Of a stretch of 38,239 nt of DNA, positions 1 to 6,971 are shown piece after piece; position 1 is the first letter of the stretch; every line of letters begins with the position of its first letter. The translations under genes and the position numbers were made by a program. The notes beneath the pieces were generated by a model. That model did not search any database and had not been told where the DNA came from. It was given only the letters and a program-made list of their open reading frames with translations. This DNA comes from Pseudomonadota bacterium (lineage in GTDB: Bacteria; Pseudomonadota; Alphaproteobacteria; Kiloniellales; J153): assembly GCA_022572685.1 (NCBI GenBank), contig JACZVL010000006.1, positions 1 through 38,239 of the forward strand. The letters are read 5' to 3'.

Positions 1-89
1 TGCAGACCGCGCTTGAGCCCGCTTTATGAATAAATACCCTCGTGCTTCGGCCCAGGACCGCCGGCCAGGCTGGCGTGGTCGCGCTGTCC

Positions 90-1088
90 TCACTTGTTCA
101 CGTCCACAACCAGCCGGCCGCGCACTTGGCCTTTGAGAATCTGCTTGGCGAGGCCGGGGAGATCGCCTAACACCGCCTCCGAAGTCATGGCGTCGAGCTT
201 GTCCATGGGTAGTTCCTCGGCCAGCCGGGCCCAGGCCTGGCGGCGGCGCGGGGTGGGGCAGGTCGCCGAATCGATGCCGAGGAGGTTGATCCCGCGCAGC
301 AGGAACGGCAGCACCGTGGCCTCCAGCTTGATGCCGCCGGCGTTGCCGACCGCGGCGACCGAGCCGTGCAGCCGGGTCTGGGCCAGCACGCGGGCGAGGG
401 TGGTGCCGCCGACCGCATCGACGCAGCCGGCCCAGCGCTCGGATTCGAGCGGCCGCTTGGAGGGCTCGCTCAGCTCGGCGCGGTCGATCAGGGTCTGGGC
501 GCCGAGGCCGGTGAGGTAGTCGTGGGTCTCGGCGCGGCCGGTCGAGGCGGTCACCCGGTAGCCGAGCTTGGCCAGCATCGCGGTCGCGACCGAGCCGACG
601 CCGCCGGCCGCGCCGGTCACCAATACCGCGCCCTGATCCGGGGTCACGCCGTGGTCCTGGAGCGCCATCACCGCCAGCATGGCGGTGAACCCGGCGGTGC
701 CCAGCGCCATGGCGCGCTTGGTGGTCAGCCCCTCGGGCAGCGGCACCAGCCAGTCGCCCTTGACCCGCGCCTGCTGGGCGTGGCCGCCCCAACTCGCCTC
801 GCCGACCCGCCAGCCGGTCAGGATCACCGGGTCGCCGGGCGCATAGTCCGGATGGTCGCTGGCCGCCACCGTGCCGGCGAAGTCGATTCCGGGCACGTGG
901 GGGTAGTCGCGCACCAGCCGGCCGATGCCGCCCAGGATCATGCCGTCCTTGTAGTTGAGCGTGGTGTATTCGATCGCGACGGTGACGCCGCCCTCGCCCT
1001 CGAAGGCGGGCAGGCGCGCCTCGTCGAGTTCCCGCGGCGCGGCCTCGACCTTGCCGTCGCGCTCCTCCAGCAGAATCGCCTTGAACAT
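90..1088 (-). CDS. acuI: AcuI/YhdH-type acrylyl-CoA reductase (MDR family quinone oxidoreductase)
   Basis: The 332-residue protein is a zinc-independent medium-chain dehydrogenase/reductase of the AcuI/YhdH group, which reduces acryloyl-CoA to propionyl-CoA with NADPH. Visible are the family N-terminus (MFKAILLEERDGKV), the segment TTLNYKDGM, the PGIDFAGTV motif and the nucleotide-binding stretch VTGAAGGVGSVA near residues 157-168. Length is that of the family (about 325-330). The ATG at 1088 is preceded by GAGGA about 5 bases upstream. It stands alone on the minus strand, separated from the acetyltransferase by 226 bp that contain two strong hairpins. Family assignment is firm; the in vivo substrate (acryloyl-CoA from DMSP or 3-hydroxypropionate, or another enoyl compound) is inferred. 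Confidence 0.88.
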   Translation of the reverse strand: MFKAILLEERDGKVEAAPRELDEARLPAFEGEGGVTVAIEYTTLNYKDGMILGGIGRLVRDYPHVPGIDFAGTVAASDHPDYAPGDPVILTGWRVGEASWGGHAQQARVKGDWLVPLPEGLTTKRAMALGTAGFTAMLAVMALQDHGVTPDQGAVLVTGAAGGVGSVATAMLAKLGYRVTASTGRAETHDYLTGLGAQTLIDRAELSEPSKRPLESERWAGCVDAVGGTTLARVLAQTRLHGSVAAVGNAGGIKLEATVLPFLLRGINLLGIDSATCPTPRRRQAWARLAEELPMDKLDAMTSEAVLGDLPGLAKQILKGQVRGRLVVDVNK

Positions 1089-1196
1089 GGATGGTCCTCG
1101 TTGGCTTTAGACGCGGCATTTTTGCACCGCGACAGGCGGCTCGCAAGATGTAGTGCGCGGACGCTGTTGCGCAACCGCGGACGGCGACCCATATGC

Positions 1197-1310
1197 TGCA
1201 TTGCGGCAAGCGAATGGACATCCGTCCGCGGTTGCCGCCGCGCCCCTTCTCGGGGCGCTTCCTCCCTAAACTCCGGGCCGCGCGGCTTCGCGCGGCCCGA
1301 TCTTTTTTTT
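1197..1310 (+). ncRNA. Possible small RNA ending in an intrinsic terminator
   Basis: Within the 226-bp gap between two minus-strand genes, the plus strand shows a hairpin with a perfect 7-bp stem (GCGCCCC 1240-1246 with GGGGCGC 1252-1258). It is followed by a perfect 10-bp stem (1275-1284 with 1289-1298, loop GCTT) and a run of eight T at 1303-1310. This is the form of a Rho-independent terminator reading on the plus strand, where no protein gene lies upstream. A weak promoter-like pair (TTGCGC at 1167, CATATG at 1190, 17-bp gap) precedes it. Alternatively the hairpin serves as a 3' structure for the minus-strand acetyltransferase mRNA, whose stop codon is at 1315. Confidence 0.25.
1275..1310 (+). 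terminator. Rho-independent terminator
   Basis: Perfect 10-bp GC-rich stem with a 4-nt loop followed by T8 (1303-1310). Orientation is plus strand, although both flanking genes are on the minus strand. On the minus strand the A8 tract precedes the stem and only TTT follows shortly after, so termination there would be weaker. Confidence 0.7.
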
Positions 1311-1314
1311 CGGC

Positions 1315-1851
1315 TTACTTTCCTGGCTCGGGCGGGGTCTGGTCGCCGCCGCCGAGCGCGCGCTGCAGGATCACGCTGTCGACCCAGCGCCCGAACTTGA
1401 AGCCGACCGCGCGCAGCGTGCCGACCCGGGTGAAGCCCAGGGATTCGTGGAACGCGATCGAGGGCAGGTGGCCGCTGTCGCCGACCACCGCGATCATCTG
1501 GCGCCGGCCGAGCGCGGTGCAGCGCGCGATCAGCTCCTCGAGCAGGGCGCGCCCGACGCCCCGGCCCTCCCGCCCGGGCGCCACGTAGACCGAGTTTTCG
1601 ACCGAGAAGCGGTAGGCCGGGCGCAGCCGGTACGGGCCGGCGTAGGCATAGCCCTGGACTTCAAGCTCCGCCTCGGCGGCCAGGTAGGGCAGGCCCTGGG
1701 CCCGGGTCGCCTCGAAGCGGCGGGTCATCTCCGCAAGGTCGGGCGGCGTCTCCTCGAAGGAGGCGAGGCCGTTGAGCACGTGGTGGACGTAGATCTCGTG
1801 GATGCGCGGCAGGTCTTCGGGACGCGCGGGGCGCACCGTGATGTTTGCCAT
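1315..1851 (-). CDS. GNAT family N-acetyltransferase (phosphinothricin acetyltransferase-like)
   Basis: A 178-residue single-domain GNAT enzyme that transfers acetyl from acetyl-CoA to an amine. The acetyl-CoA pyrophosphate loop is visible as GREGRGVGRALL (Q/RxxGxG/A pattern). The beginning (VRPARPEDLPRIHEIY) and the end (FKFGRWVDSVILQRAL) resemble the Pat/Bar/MddA subgroup, which acetylates phosphinothricin or methionine sulfone/sulfoximine. Its ATG overlaps the TGA of the upstream N-formylglutamate amidohydrolase by one base (TGATG), so the two are translationally coupled. The acyl acceptor cannot be read from the sequence. Confidence 0.85.
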   Translation of the reverse strand: MANITVRPARPEDLPRIHEIYVHHVLNGLASFEETPPDLAEMTRRFEATRAQGLPYLAAEAELEVQGYAYAGPYRLRPAYRFSVENSVYVAPGREGRGVGRALLEELIARCTALGRRQMIAVVGDSGHLPSIAFHESLGFTRVGTLRAVGFKFGRWVDSVILQRALGGGDQTPPEPGK

Positions 1852-2804
1852 CAGGCCCGCATGGTTACCGGGTCGAGCTTGCCGAGCGCGGCGATGACGC
1901 TGCGCATGTCGCGCGCGAGCCGGGACAGCCCTTCGCTTCGTCGGATTCTGGACTCGTCCATGTAGAGCAGGCGGTTGACCTCGATCTGCAGGCCGTGGAC
2001 GCCGTCTTCGGGCTTGCCGTAGTGGCGGGTCACGAAGCCGCCCGAATAAGGCCGGTTGCGGGCCACGTGATAGCCGAGCTCTCGAAGCGCGGCCTGGACC
2101 GTCTCGATCACCGCCGGCGCGCAGGAGGTGCCGTGGCAGTCGCCGAGCACGAAGTCGACCCGCTTGGCCCCGGCGTCCGGGTCGCCCAGGCCACCAGTCG
2201 AGGGCCCGCCGGTCGAGGGCATGGAGTGGCAGTCGACCAGGATGCAGGCGCCGAAGCTTGCCTTGGTGCGCTCGACCAGCTCGCTCAGGCTCTTGTGGTA
2301 GGGCCAGTAGTGGCGGCGGATGCGCCCCAGGGCCTCGGTGAAGTCGAGCTTGCCGCGGTAGATGTCGGCGCCGTTGGCGACCACGCGGGCGATCGTGCCG
2401 AGCCCGGCGGCGACCCGCGGCGAGCGGGTGTTGGCGTAGGCCGGCAGTTCGCCCTCGAACATCGCCGGGTCGAGCTCGAAGGGCTCGCGGTTGGCGTCGA
2501 CGAAGGCGCGTGGGAACAGGGCCCGGATCAGCGGCGCGCCGAGCCGGGGCGCGGCCTCGAAGATCTCGTCGACGAAGCTGTCCTCCGAGCGTCTGAGCGC
2601 GAGCGGGTCCAGGCGCGAGGCGGCCAGGAAGGCTGGCGGATAGTCGCAGCCGCTGTGCGGCGAGGCGAACACCAGCGGCAGCAACTGACGTGCCGGCGCG
2701 ACCACCTCGTGGGAGGCGCCGTTGGCCTCGGCCACCGGCTCCGGCTCGAGGTTCGGCTCCAGGTCCATGCCGGGTAGAGCGTCCATGCTGGGAAGAGCAT
2801 CCAT
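1851..2804 (-). CDS. N-formylglutamate amidohydrolase family protein
   Basis: A 317-residue zinc-dependent amidohydrolase of the N-formylglutamate deformylase family, which releases formate from N-formyl-L-glutamate at the end of some histidine degradation routes. The family signatures SPHSGCDYP near residues 50-58 and VDCHSM in the middle are present. The first ~20 residues are a low-complexity repeat (MDALPS MDALPG MDLEP) with no good ribosome site, so the true start could be one of the in-frame ATGs at 2804, 2786 or 2768. The protein is co-transcribed with the GNAT gene (1-base overlap). No other hut genes are in the window, so a role in another N-formyl amide pathway is possible. Confidence 0.8.
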   Translation of the reverse strand: MDALPSMDALPGMDLEPNLEPEPVAEANGASHEVVAPARQLLPLVFASPHSGCDYPPAFLAASRLDPLALRRSEDSFVDEIFEAAPRLGAPLIRALFPRAFVDANREPFELDPAMFEGELPAYANTRSPRVAAGLGTIARVVANGADIYRGKLDFTEALGRIRRHYWPYHKSLSELVERTKASFGACILVDCHSMPSTGGPSTGGLGDPDAGAKRVDFVLGDCHGTSCAPAVIETVQAALRELGYHVARNRPYSGGFVTRHYGKPEDGVHGLQIEVNRLLYMDESRIRRSEGLSRLARDMRSVIAALGKLDPVTMRA

Positions 2805-2852
2805 GAGCTTACGTTCATAAAAGAAAGCGGCGCGCCTGTCATCGGTCTTTCT

Positions 2853-2891
2853 CGGCCCCGGGGGGGCGCTCCCGGAGGCGCCCAGGGGCCG
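2853..2891. repeat. GC-rich intergenic inverted repeat
   Basis: Outer stem CGGCCCC with GGGGCCG, and inner stem GGGCGC (2864-2869) with GCGCCC (2878-2883) around the loop TCCCGGAG. No T-run follows on either strand. It lies between the divergent amidohydrolase and cpdR. It may be a REP-like element or an mRNA leader structure. Confidence 0.45.
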
Positions 2892-2944
2892 GGAAAGCCC
2901 CAGGCTCGCGGAAAAGGCCTAATTCGGCCTCAATTCGGACTTTG

Positions 2945-2982
2945 TTAATCACTATTTTAGACAAAGCTTCATAGGGTATAAT
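2945..2982 (+). promoter_or_regulatory. cpdR promoter with CtrA-like box
   Basis: A perfect TATAAT stands at 2977-2982, 62 bp before the cpdR ATG. Upstream, TTAA (2945-2948), 7 bp, TTTA (2956-2959) matches the alphaproteobacterial CtrA site TTAA-N7-TTAA with one mismatch. No good -35 hexamer is visible at 16-18 bp, consistent with an activator-dependent promoter. The CtrA reading is an inference from the motif and from CpdR's known place in the CtrA network. Confidence 0.4.
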
Positions 2983-3044
2983 CCGATTCCGGTGCCGCGA
3001 TCCGGGCGCCGGACGGGGGGCACGTTCTGGGAAGACATGGGCTG

Positions 3045-3407
3045 ATGGCGCAAATCCTGCTGGCGGAAGACGACGACTCGATGCGCGAGTTCCTGGCCAA
3101 GGCCTTGCGCCGGGCCGGCTACCAGGTGGTGCCGGTCGGCGACGGCCTGGACGCGCTGGCCCAGCTCTCCGAGAAGCCCTTCGACCTGCTGCTCGCCGAT
3201 GTGGTCATGCCCGGGCTCGACGGCATCGAGCTGGCGCGCCGCGCCACCAAGAAGCAGCCCGGCATCAAGGTCATGTTCATCACCGGCTTTGCGGCGGTCG
3301 CGCTGCGCGCCCGGGAGCAGAGCCCCAAGGACGCCCGGGTCCTGTCCAAGCCGTTCCACCTGCGCGACCTGGTCGATCAGGTCGACGTCATGCTCCGGGC
3401 CTCCTGA
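3045..3407 (+). CDS. cpdR: Single-domain response regulator CpdR
   Basis: A 120-residue stand-alone receiver domain. The acidic pair is in AEDDDS, the phospho-acceptor is Asp52 (LLADVVMPG), the Thr/Ser switch is in FITGF and the conserved lysine is in SKPFHLRDL. It has no output domain. Sequence and size match CpdR, which in its unphosphorylated form brings ClpXP substrates such as CtrA-pathway proteins to the protease and is controlled by the CckA-ChpT phosphorelay. It is monocistronic and precedes a tRNA-Val, an arrangement I associate with Rhodospirillales genomes. Confidence 0.88.
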   Translation: MAQILLAEDDDSMREFLAKALRRAGYQVVPVGDGLDALAQLSEKPFDLLLADVVMPGLDGIELARRATKKQPGIKVMFITGFAAVALRAREQSPKDARVLSKPFHLRDLVDQVDVMLRAS

Positions 3408-3503
3408 ACCGGCTCCCAAAGCGCCCCGAATCTCGATCACCGCGGCCCGCTGGCTGCCGGTCTTGAAAAAGCCGGGGGATGGTGTTACTTGGCCCGCATT
3501 GAA

Positions 3504-3578
3504 GGGCGCATAGCTCAGCGGGAGAGCGCCTCGTTGACATCGAGGAGGTCCCTGGTTCAATCCCAGGTGTGCCCACCA
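3504..3578 (+). tRNA. tRNA-Val (anticodon GAC)
   Basis: Cloverleaf readable by eye: acceptor GGGCGCA with TGTGCCC (one G-U pair), D arm GCTC...GAGC, anticodon stem CCTCG/CGAGG around loop TTGACAT (anticodon GAC), and T arm CCTGG-TTCAATC-CCAGG. Discriminator A and an encoded CCA end at 3578. The island with the integrase scar begins directly downstream, so this tRNA is the probable attachment site. Confidence 0.95.
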
Positions 3579-3596
3579 TTCGTTCAAGGGGTTAAC

Positions 3597-3770
3597 TCAG
3601 GCCTTGGCGCGGCGTTCTGACAACTTGTTGTCGGAACGCGACAATTTATTGCCCGGCAGGACGGTTTCGGCGGCCGATTCGGCGAGGCCGGCCAGATAGT
3701 CGGGGCTGAACTTTCGGTAGATGCGGCGGGCGATTTTGGGGTCCGTGTCGGTCATGTCCGGCTTCCCGCG
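3597..3770 (-). pseudogene. C-terminal remnant of a tyrosine recombinase (integrase)
   Basis: The frame ends with about 58 residues containing GKPDMTDTDPKIARRIY and RKFSPDYLAGLAESA. This is the form of the C-terminus of phage/island tyrosine integrases (pattern GH.xPDMT..Y.xxSPDYL), with the Tyr of RRIY as the likely nucleophile. Everything before GKPDMT is missing: the catalytic Arg-His-x-x-Arg region is absent and the reading frame upstream belongs to a different protein. It lies 18 bp from the tRNA-Val 3' end with its 3' end toward the tRNA. The last codons include the repeat NKLS-RSD-NKLS and a near-perfect 11-bp inverted repeat (3613-3636). Family is inferred from motif memory, not from a search. 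Confidence 0.6.
3613..3636. repeat. Inverted repeat inside integrase remnant
   Basis: Arms GTTCTGACAAC and GTTGTCGGAAC separated by TT; one mismatch in 11 bp (a G-U pair in RNA). Located 35 bp after the tRNA. It could be an integrase arm or core site, or a transcription stop after the tRNA without a T-run. Confidence 0.45.
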
Positions 3771-3780
3771 GCCCCGATCG

Positions 3781-3885
3781 GCCGACGCCAAGCTCGATGT
3801 CGGTGATGCCTCGCTCGGCGCACCAGTCAAACCAATCACCCCGTCCGAACTTGGGGAGGGAATCCGAATAGACGCCGATTCCTAT
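3781..3885 (-). pseudogene. N-terminal fragment of a sugar phosphate isomerase/epimerase
   Basis: On the minus strand, directly after the dehydrogenase stop codon, one frame reads IGVYSDSLPKFGRGDW then FDWCAERGITDIELGVG. This resembles the first strand-helix unit of the AP-endonuclease-2/xylose-isomerase-like TIM-barrel proteins that accompany inositol genes (IolE/IolI/IolH type). The homology stops at about 3781, where integrase sequence begins in another frame. No normal start codon is in frame (the codon before is ATA-GGA), so the fragment is probably dead. It shows that the island operon once continued further. Confidence 0.55.
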
Positions 3886-4979
3886 GCCACCGCCTGGCGG
3901 AACGCGGAGGTGAGAAGTTCGATGTCGCGGCGCGCCTGCTCGGCCGTGGTCAGCACGGGCGCCTGGCCGGTGGCGGCCGCGTGGAAGGCGCGCAGTTGCT
4001 CGCGGAAGGCGTCTTCGTGGCTCACCCGGTGCTCCTGCACCTCGAGCGCCTGACCGCCGCCGCGGCGGCGCACCCTGAGCCGGGTCGGCAGGTGCCGGAG
4101 ATAGGGCGAGGGAAATTCCAGCTCGACGATCCGGTCAGTGCAGAAGATCGTGATGCGCTCGTGGTAGTCGGGCACGCCGTGGAGATTCAGGTAGGTCATG
4201 GCGACCCGCCCCCCTCCGGGCAAGGCGAACGCCAGCTGGACGCCGCGGCCCTGGTCGAACAGCGCGCCCTGGTCGGCCGAGGCCGGCAACTCGCAGCCTA
4301 GATGCGCGAGCATTCCGTGCACCACCGCCACATCGTGCACCAGTGCCGACAGGAACCCACCGCCCAGCGCACGGGCGCCAGCCTCGTCGAGCGCTCCGCC
4401 GGCCGCCTCCTGAAGCTGCGCCGCGTGTTGCGCGCGGGTCCGATCGCGCAGCGCGGCGGGAACGTCATCGGCCGCCGTGATCGGCAGATGCGCTACAAAC
4501 GGCTCGTGATCCGGATCGTTCACCTCGACCGAGATCAGCTTGATATCCTCGACGCGCTCCGGGAGGAGGTCAAGCGCGGACCGGTAGGCGGGGTCGTAGC
4601 GCTTCATGTAAGCGACCTGCAGGACGCGGCCGGAACGATCGCGCGCGGCCGCGATCCGGTCGCAGCCGGAGACCGTGAGAGAAAGCGGTTTTTCACACAA
4701 AACGTGCAGCCCGGCCGCGAGCGAGGCGGCGGCGAGAGCCGGATGCAGCGGGTCGGGAGCGGCGATCACCACAGCGTCGAGTTCACAGGCCAGCAGGTCA
4801 TCGAGACCGGCGTGCAACTCGGCAATATTGTACCGCGCACCCATGGCCGTTCGGACCGACGGCGAAGGGTCGGCGAGCGCGACCAAGTCGAAGCGCTCCC
4901 GGTCCTGCCAAAGATAGAACGCGTGGGCGGCCTGTCCAACGAGTCCGGCGCCCACCAATCCGACACGCAGTCGCCGCAT
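3882..4979 (-). CDS. Gfo/Idh/MocA family dehydrogenase (distal gene of the moc operon)
   Basis: A 365-residue NAD(P)-dependent oxidoreductase. The N-terminal Rossmann motif VGLVGAGLVGQAAH is followed by the domain-linking CEKPLSLT motif near residue 95 and a C-terminal alpha/beta substrate domain. Members oxidise or reduce hydroxyls of cyclitols and sugars. The start is ATG 4979, which begins directly before the Rossmann strand (MRRLRVGLVGAG); the open frame extends further upstream without family sequence. It is the last intact gene of the operon that begins at the binding-protein gene, 65 bp after iolD. Likely substrates are an inositol/inosose or a methylated or amino derivative; the exact one is unknown. 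It is diverged from the other three family members in the window. Confidence 0.82.
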   Translation of the reverse strand: MRRLRVGLVGAGLVGQAAHAFYLWQDRERFDLVALADPSPSVRTAMGARYNIAELHAGLDDLLACELDAVVIAAPDPLHPALAAASLAAGLHVLCEKPLSLTVSGCDRIAAARDRSGRVLQVAYMKRYDPAYRSALDLLPERVEDIKLISVEVNDPDHEPFVAHLPITAADDVPAALRDRTRAQHAAQLQEAAGGALDEAGARALGGGFLSALVHDVAVVHGMLAHLGCELPASADQGALFDQGRGVQLAFALPGGGRVAMTYLNLHGVPDYHERITIFCTDRIVELEFPSPYLRHLPTRLRVRRRGGGQALEVQEHRVSHEDAFREQLRAFHAAATGQAPVLTTAEQARRDIELLTSAFRQAVA

Positions 4980-5044
4980 AATACCCAAGGTCCTTAATAT
5001 TGGCCCACAGAGACCGGCGCCACGCCCAAGCGGATCGCCATGGC

Positions 5045-6889
5045 TTACACTCCGACGCGCTGCTTTCCGCGGCCCTTCGCGTGCTCGGCGGTGCCTTTCA
5101 GCACCGCTTCGCGCTGGCTGACCTGCGGTACGCCAACGTCCCACCAGGCATCGCCCGGCGTCCACTCGTTGGGGTGCACCTTGATGACGATGACGTAGGT
5201 GCGGTCGGCTTGCTTCGCGCGCTCGAAGGCGCGCTCGAACTCGGCGATGCCGTCGACGGTTTCGGCGTTCGCCCCCATGCTCTCGGCATGCTTGGCGAAG
5301 TCGACCTCGACCCGGTTCCGAATGCGGCAATGCTCGAAAAGATTGTTGAAGGACGCGCCTCCCTTGAACCTCTGCAGCCGATCGATAACCGCGAAGCCGC
5401 CGTTGTCGCAGACCACGACGATCAGTTTGTGGCCGGTCAGGACGGAGCTGTAGATGTCGGAGTTCATCATCAGGTAGGAACCATCGCCGACGAAGACGAT
5501 GACGTCCTTCTCCGGGTTCGCCATTTTTGCGCCCCAACCGCCGGCGATCTCATAACCCATGCAGCTGAAACCGAACTCGCAATCGAAGTTGCCCACCGAC
5601 CTCGCGCGCCAGTTCTTGTTGAGCTCGCCGGGCAGTCCGCCGGCGGCGGTGAGCGCGATGTCGGTCGGGTCGCACATGCGGTTTACGGCGCCGACGACAT
5701 GGGCGTAGGACGGCAGGCTGGCGTTGGTCGGGCCACTGAATTTGTCGACCACCCGGTTCCACTCGGCAGTCTCGCTGGCGGCGCGCCGGGTCCACGCTTC
5801 CGGCCCACGCCAGTCGGTCAGCGCGGCGCCAAGCTCGGTCAGCCCCGCCTGGGCGTCGCCGACGACCGATAGCGCGCGGTGCTTGATGGCATCGAACCGC
5901 GCGGCGTTGAGGGCGATGAGCCGCAGGTTCGGGTTCTGGAACACCGTCCAGGAGCCGGTCGCGAAGTCCTGCAGACGCGTGCCCACGGCCAGCACCACGT
6001 CGGCCTCGGCCGCCAGTGCGTTGGCCGAGGCGCTGCCGATGACGCCGATCGGACCGGCGTTGAGCGGGTGATCCCAGGGCAGCACCGCGCGACCCGCGAT
6101 GGTCTCGACCACGGGGATGTTGTGGCGCTCGGCGAACACCGCGAGCTCGGCCGTCGCCAGCGCGTAGTGCACGCCGCCGCCGGCGATGATCAACGGCTTC
6201 ACCGCGCCTCGCAACAGCGCCGCCGCGGCGATCAGCTCCTCGGTGTCCGGGCGCGGCCGGCGGATGAGATGAACCCTGGGCTCGAAGAAGCTCACCGGAT
6301 AGTCGTAGGCCATGCCCTGCACGTCCTGAGACAGGCCCAAGAAGGCGGGCCCGCAATCGGCCGGATCGAGCATGATCGCGATGGCCTCGGGCAGCGAGGA
6401 GATGATCTGCTCCGGCCAGGTGATCCGGTCCCAGTAGCGGGTCACCGCCTTGAAGGCGTCGTTCACCGTGGTCGTCGGGTTGTCGAAGTGCTCGACCTGC
6501 TGCAGGACCGGGTCGGGCACGCGGTTTGCGAAGGTATCGCCCGACAGCAGCAGGACCGGCAGGCGGTTGGAATGGGCCACGCCCGCCGCGGTCACCATGT
6601 TGGTCGCGCCGGGGCCGATCGAGGAGGTTGCCACCATGATCTGCCGGCGCCGCTTGGCCTTGGCGTAGGCAACGGCGGCCAACGCCATCGACTGCTCGTT
6701 CTGCCCACGCCATGTCGGCAGCACGTCCTTGACGCTCTCCAGCGCTTCGCCCAGACAGGTGACGTTGCCGTGGCCGAAGATGGCGAAGACGCCGCCGAAC
6801 AGAGGCGCCTCGGCACCGTCGATCACCGTCCTCTGGACGGTGAGATACTTCACCAGCGCCTGAGCCATGGTGAGGCGAACAGTCTTCAT
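5045..6889 (-). CDS. iolD: 3D-(3,5/4)-trihydroxycyclohexane-1,2-dione acylhydrolase (decyclizing) IolD
   Basis: A 614-residue thiamine-diphosphate enzyme that hydrolytically opens the cyclitol diketone made by IolE, giving 5-deoxy-D-glucuronate. Features: N-terminal PYR domain with FGHGNVTCLGEAL and the ThDP-activating Glu in WRGQNEQSM; a central domain; and a C-terminal PP domain with the GDGSYLMMNSDIYSS...CDNGGF motif that binds Mg-ThDP. Length fits IolD (about 610-640). Start chosen at ATG 6889, with GGGAGGAG 9 bases before. It follows the aminotransferase gene by 82 bp in the same operon. IolB, IolC, IolJ and IolA, needed to take the product to central metabolism, are not in the window. 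Confidence 0.92.
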   Translation of the reverse strand: MKTVRLTMAQALVKYLTVQRTVIDGAEAPLFGGVFAIFGHGNVTCLGEALESVKDVLPTWRGQNEQSMALAAVAYAKAKRRRQIMVATSSIGPGATNMVTAAGVAHSNRLPVLLLSGDTFANRVPDPVLQQVEHFDNPTTTVNDAFKAVTRYWDRITWPEQIISSLPEAIAIMLDPADCGPAFLGLSQDVQGMAYDYPVSFFEPRVHLIRRPRPDTEELIAAAALLRGAVKPLIIAGGGVHYALATAELAVFAERHNIPVVETIAGRAVLPWDHPLNAGPIGVIGSASANALAAEADVVLAVGTRLQDFATGSWTVFQNPNLRLIALNAARFDAIKHRALSVVGDAQAGLTELGAALTDWRGPEAWTRRAASETAEWNRVVDKFSGPTNASLPSYAHVVGAVNRMCDPTDIALTAAGGLPGELNKNWRARSVGNFDCEFGFSCMGYEIAGGWGAKMANPEKDVIVFVGDGSYLMMNSDIYSSVLTGHKLIVVVCDNGGFAVIDRLQRFKGGASFNNLFEHCRIRNRVEVDFAKHAESMGANAETVDGIAEFERAFERAKQADRTYVIVIKVHPNEWTPGDAWWDVGVPQVSQREAVLKGTAEHAKGRGKQRVGV

Positions 6890-6971
6890 GGCGATCTCCT
6901 CCCGCCAACGCCGTCCGGCCGGATCGCGGCAACGGCGGCCCGAGCACCTCGGATATGCGGTTTTCGCGGAC

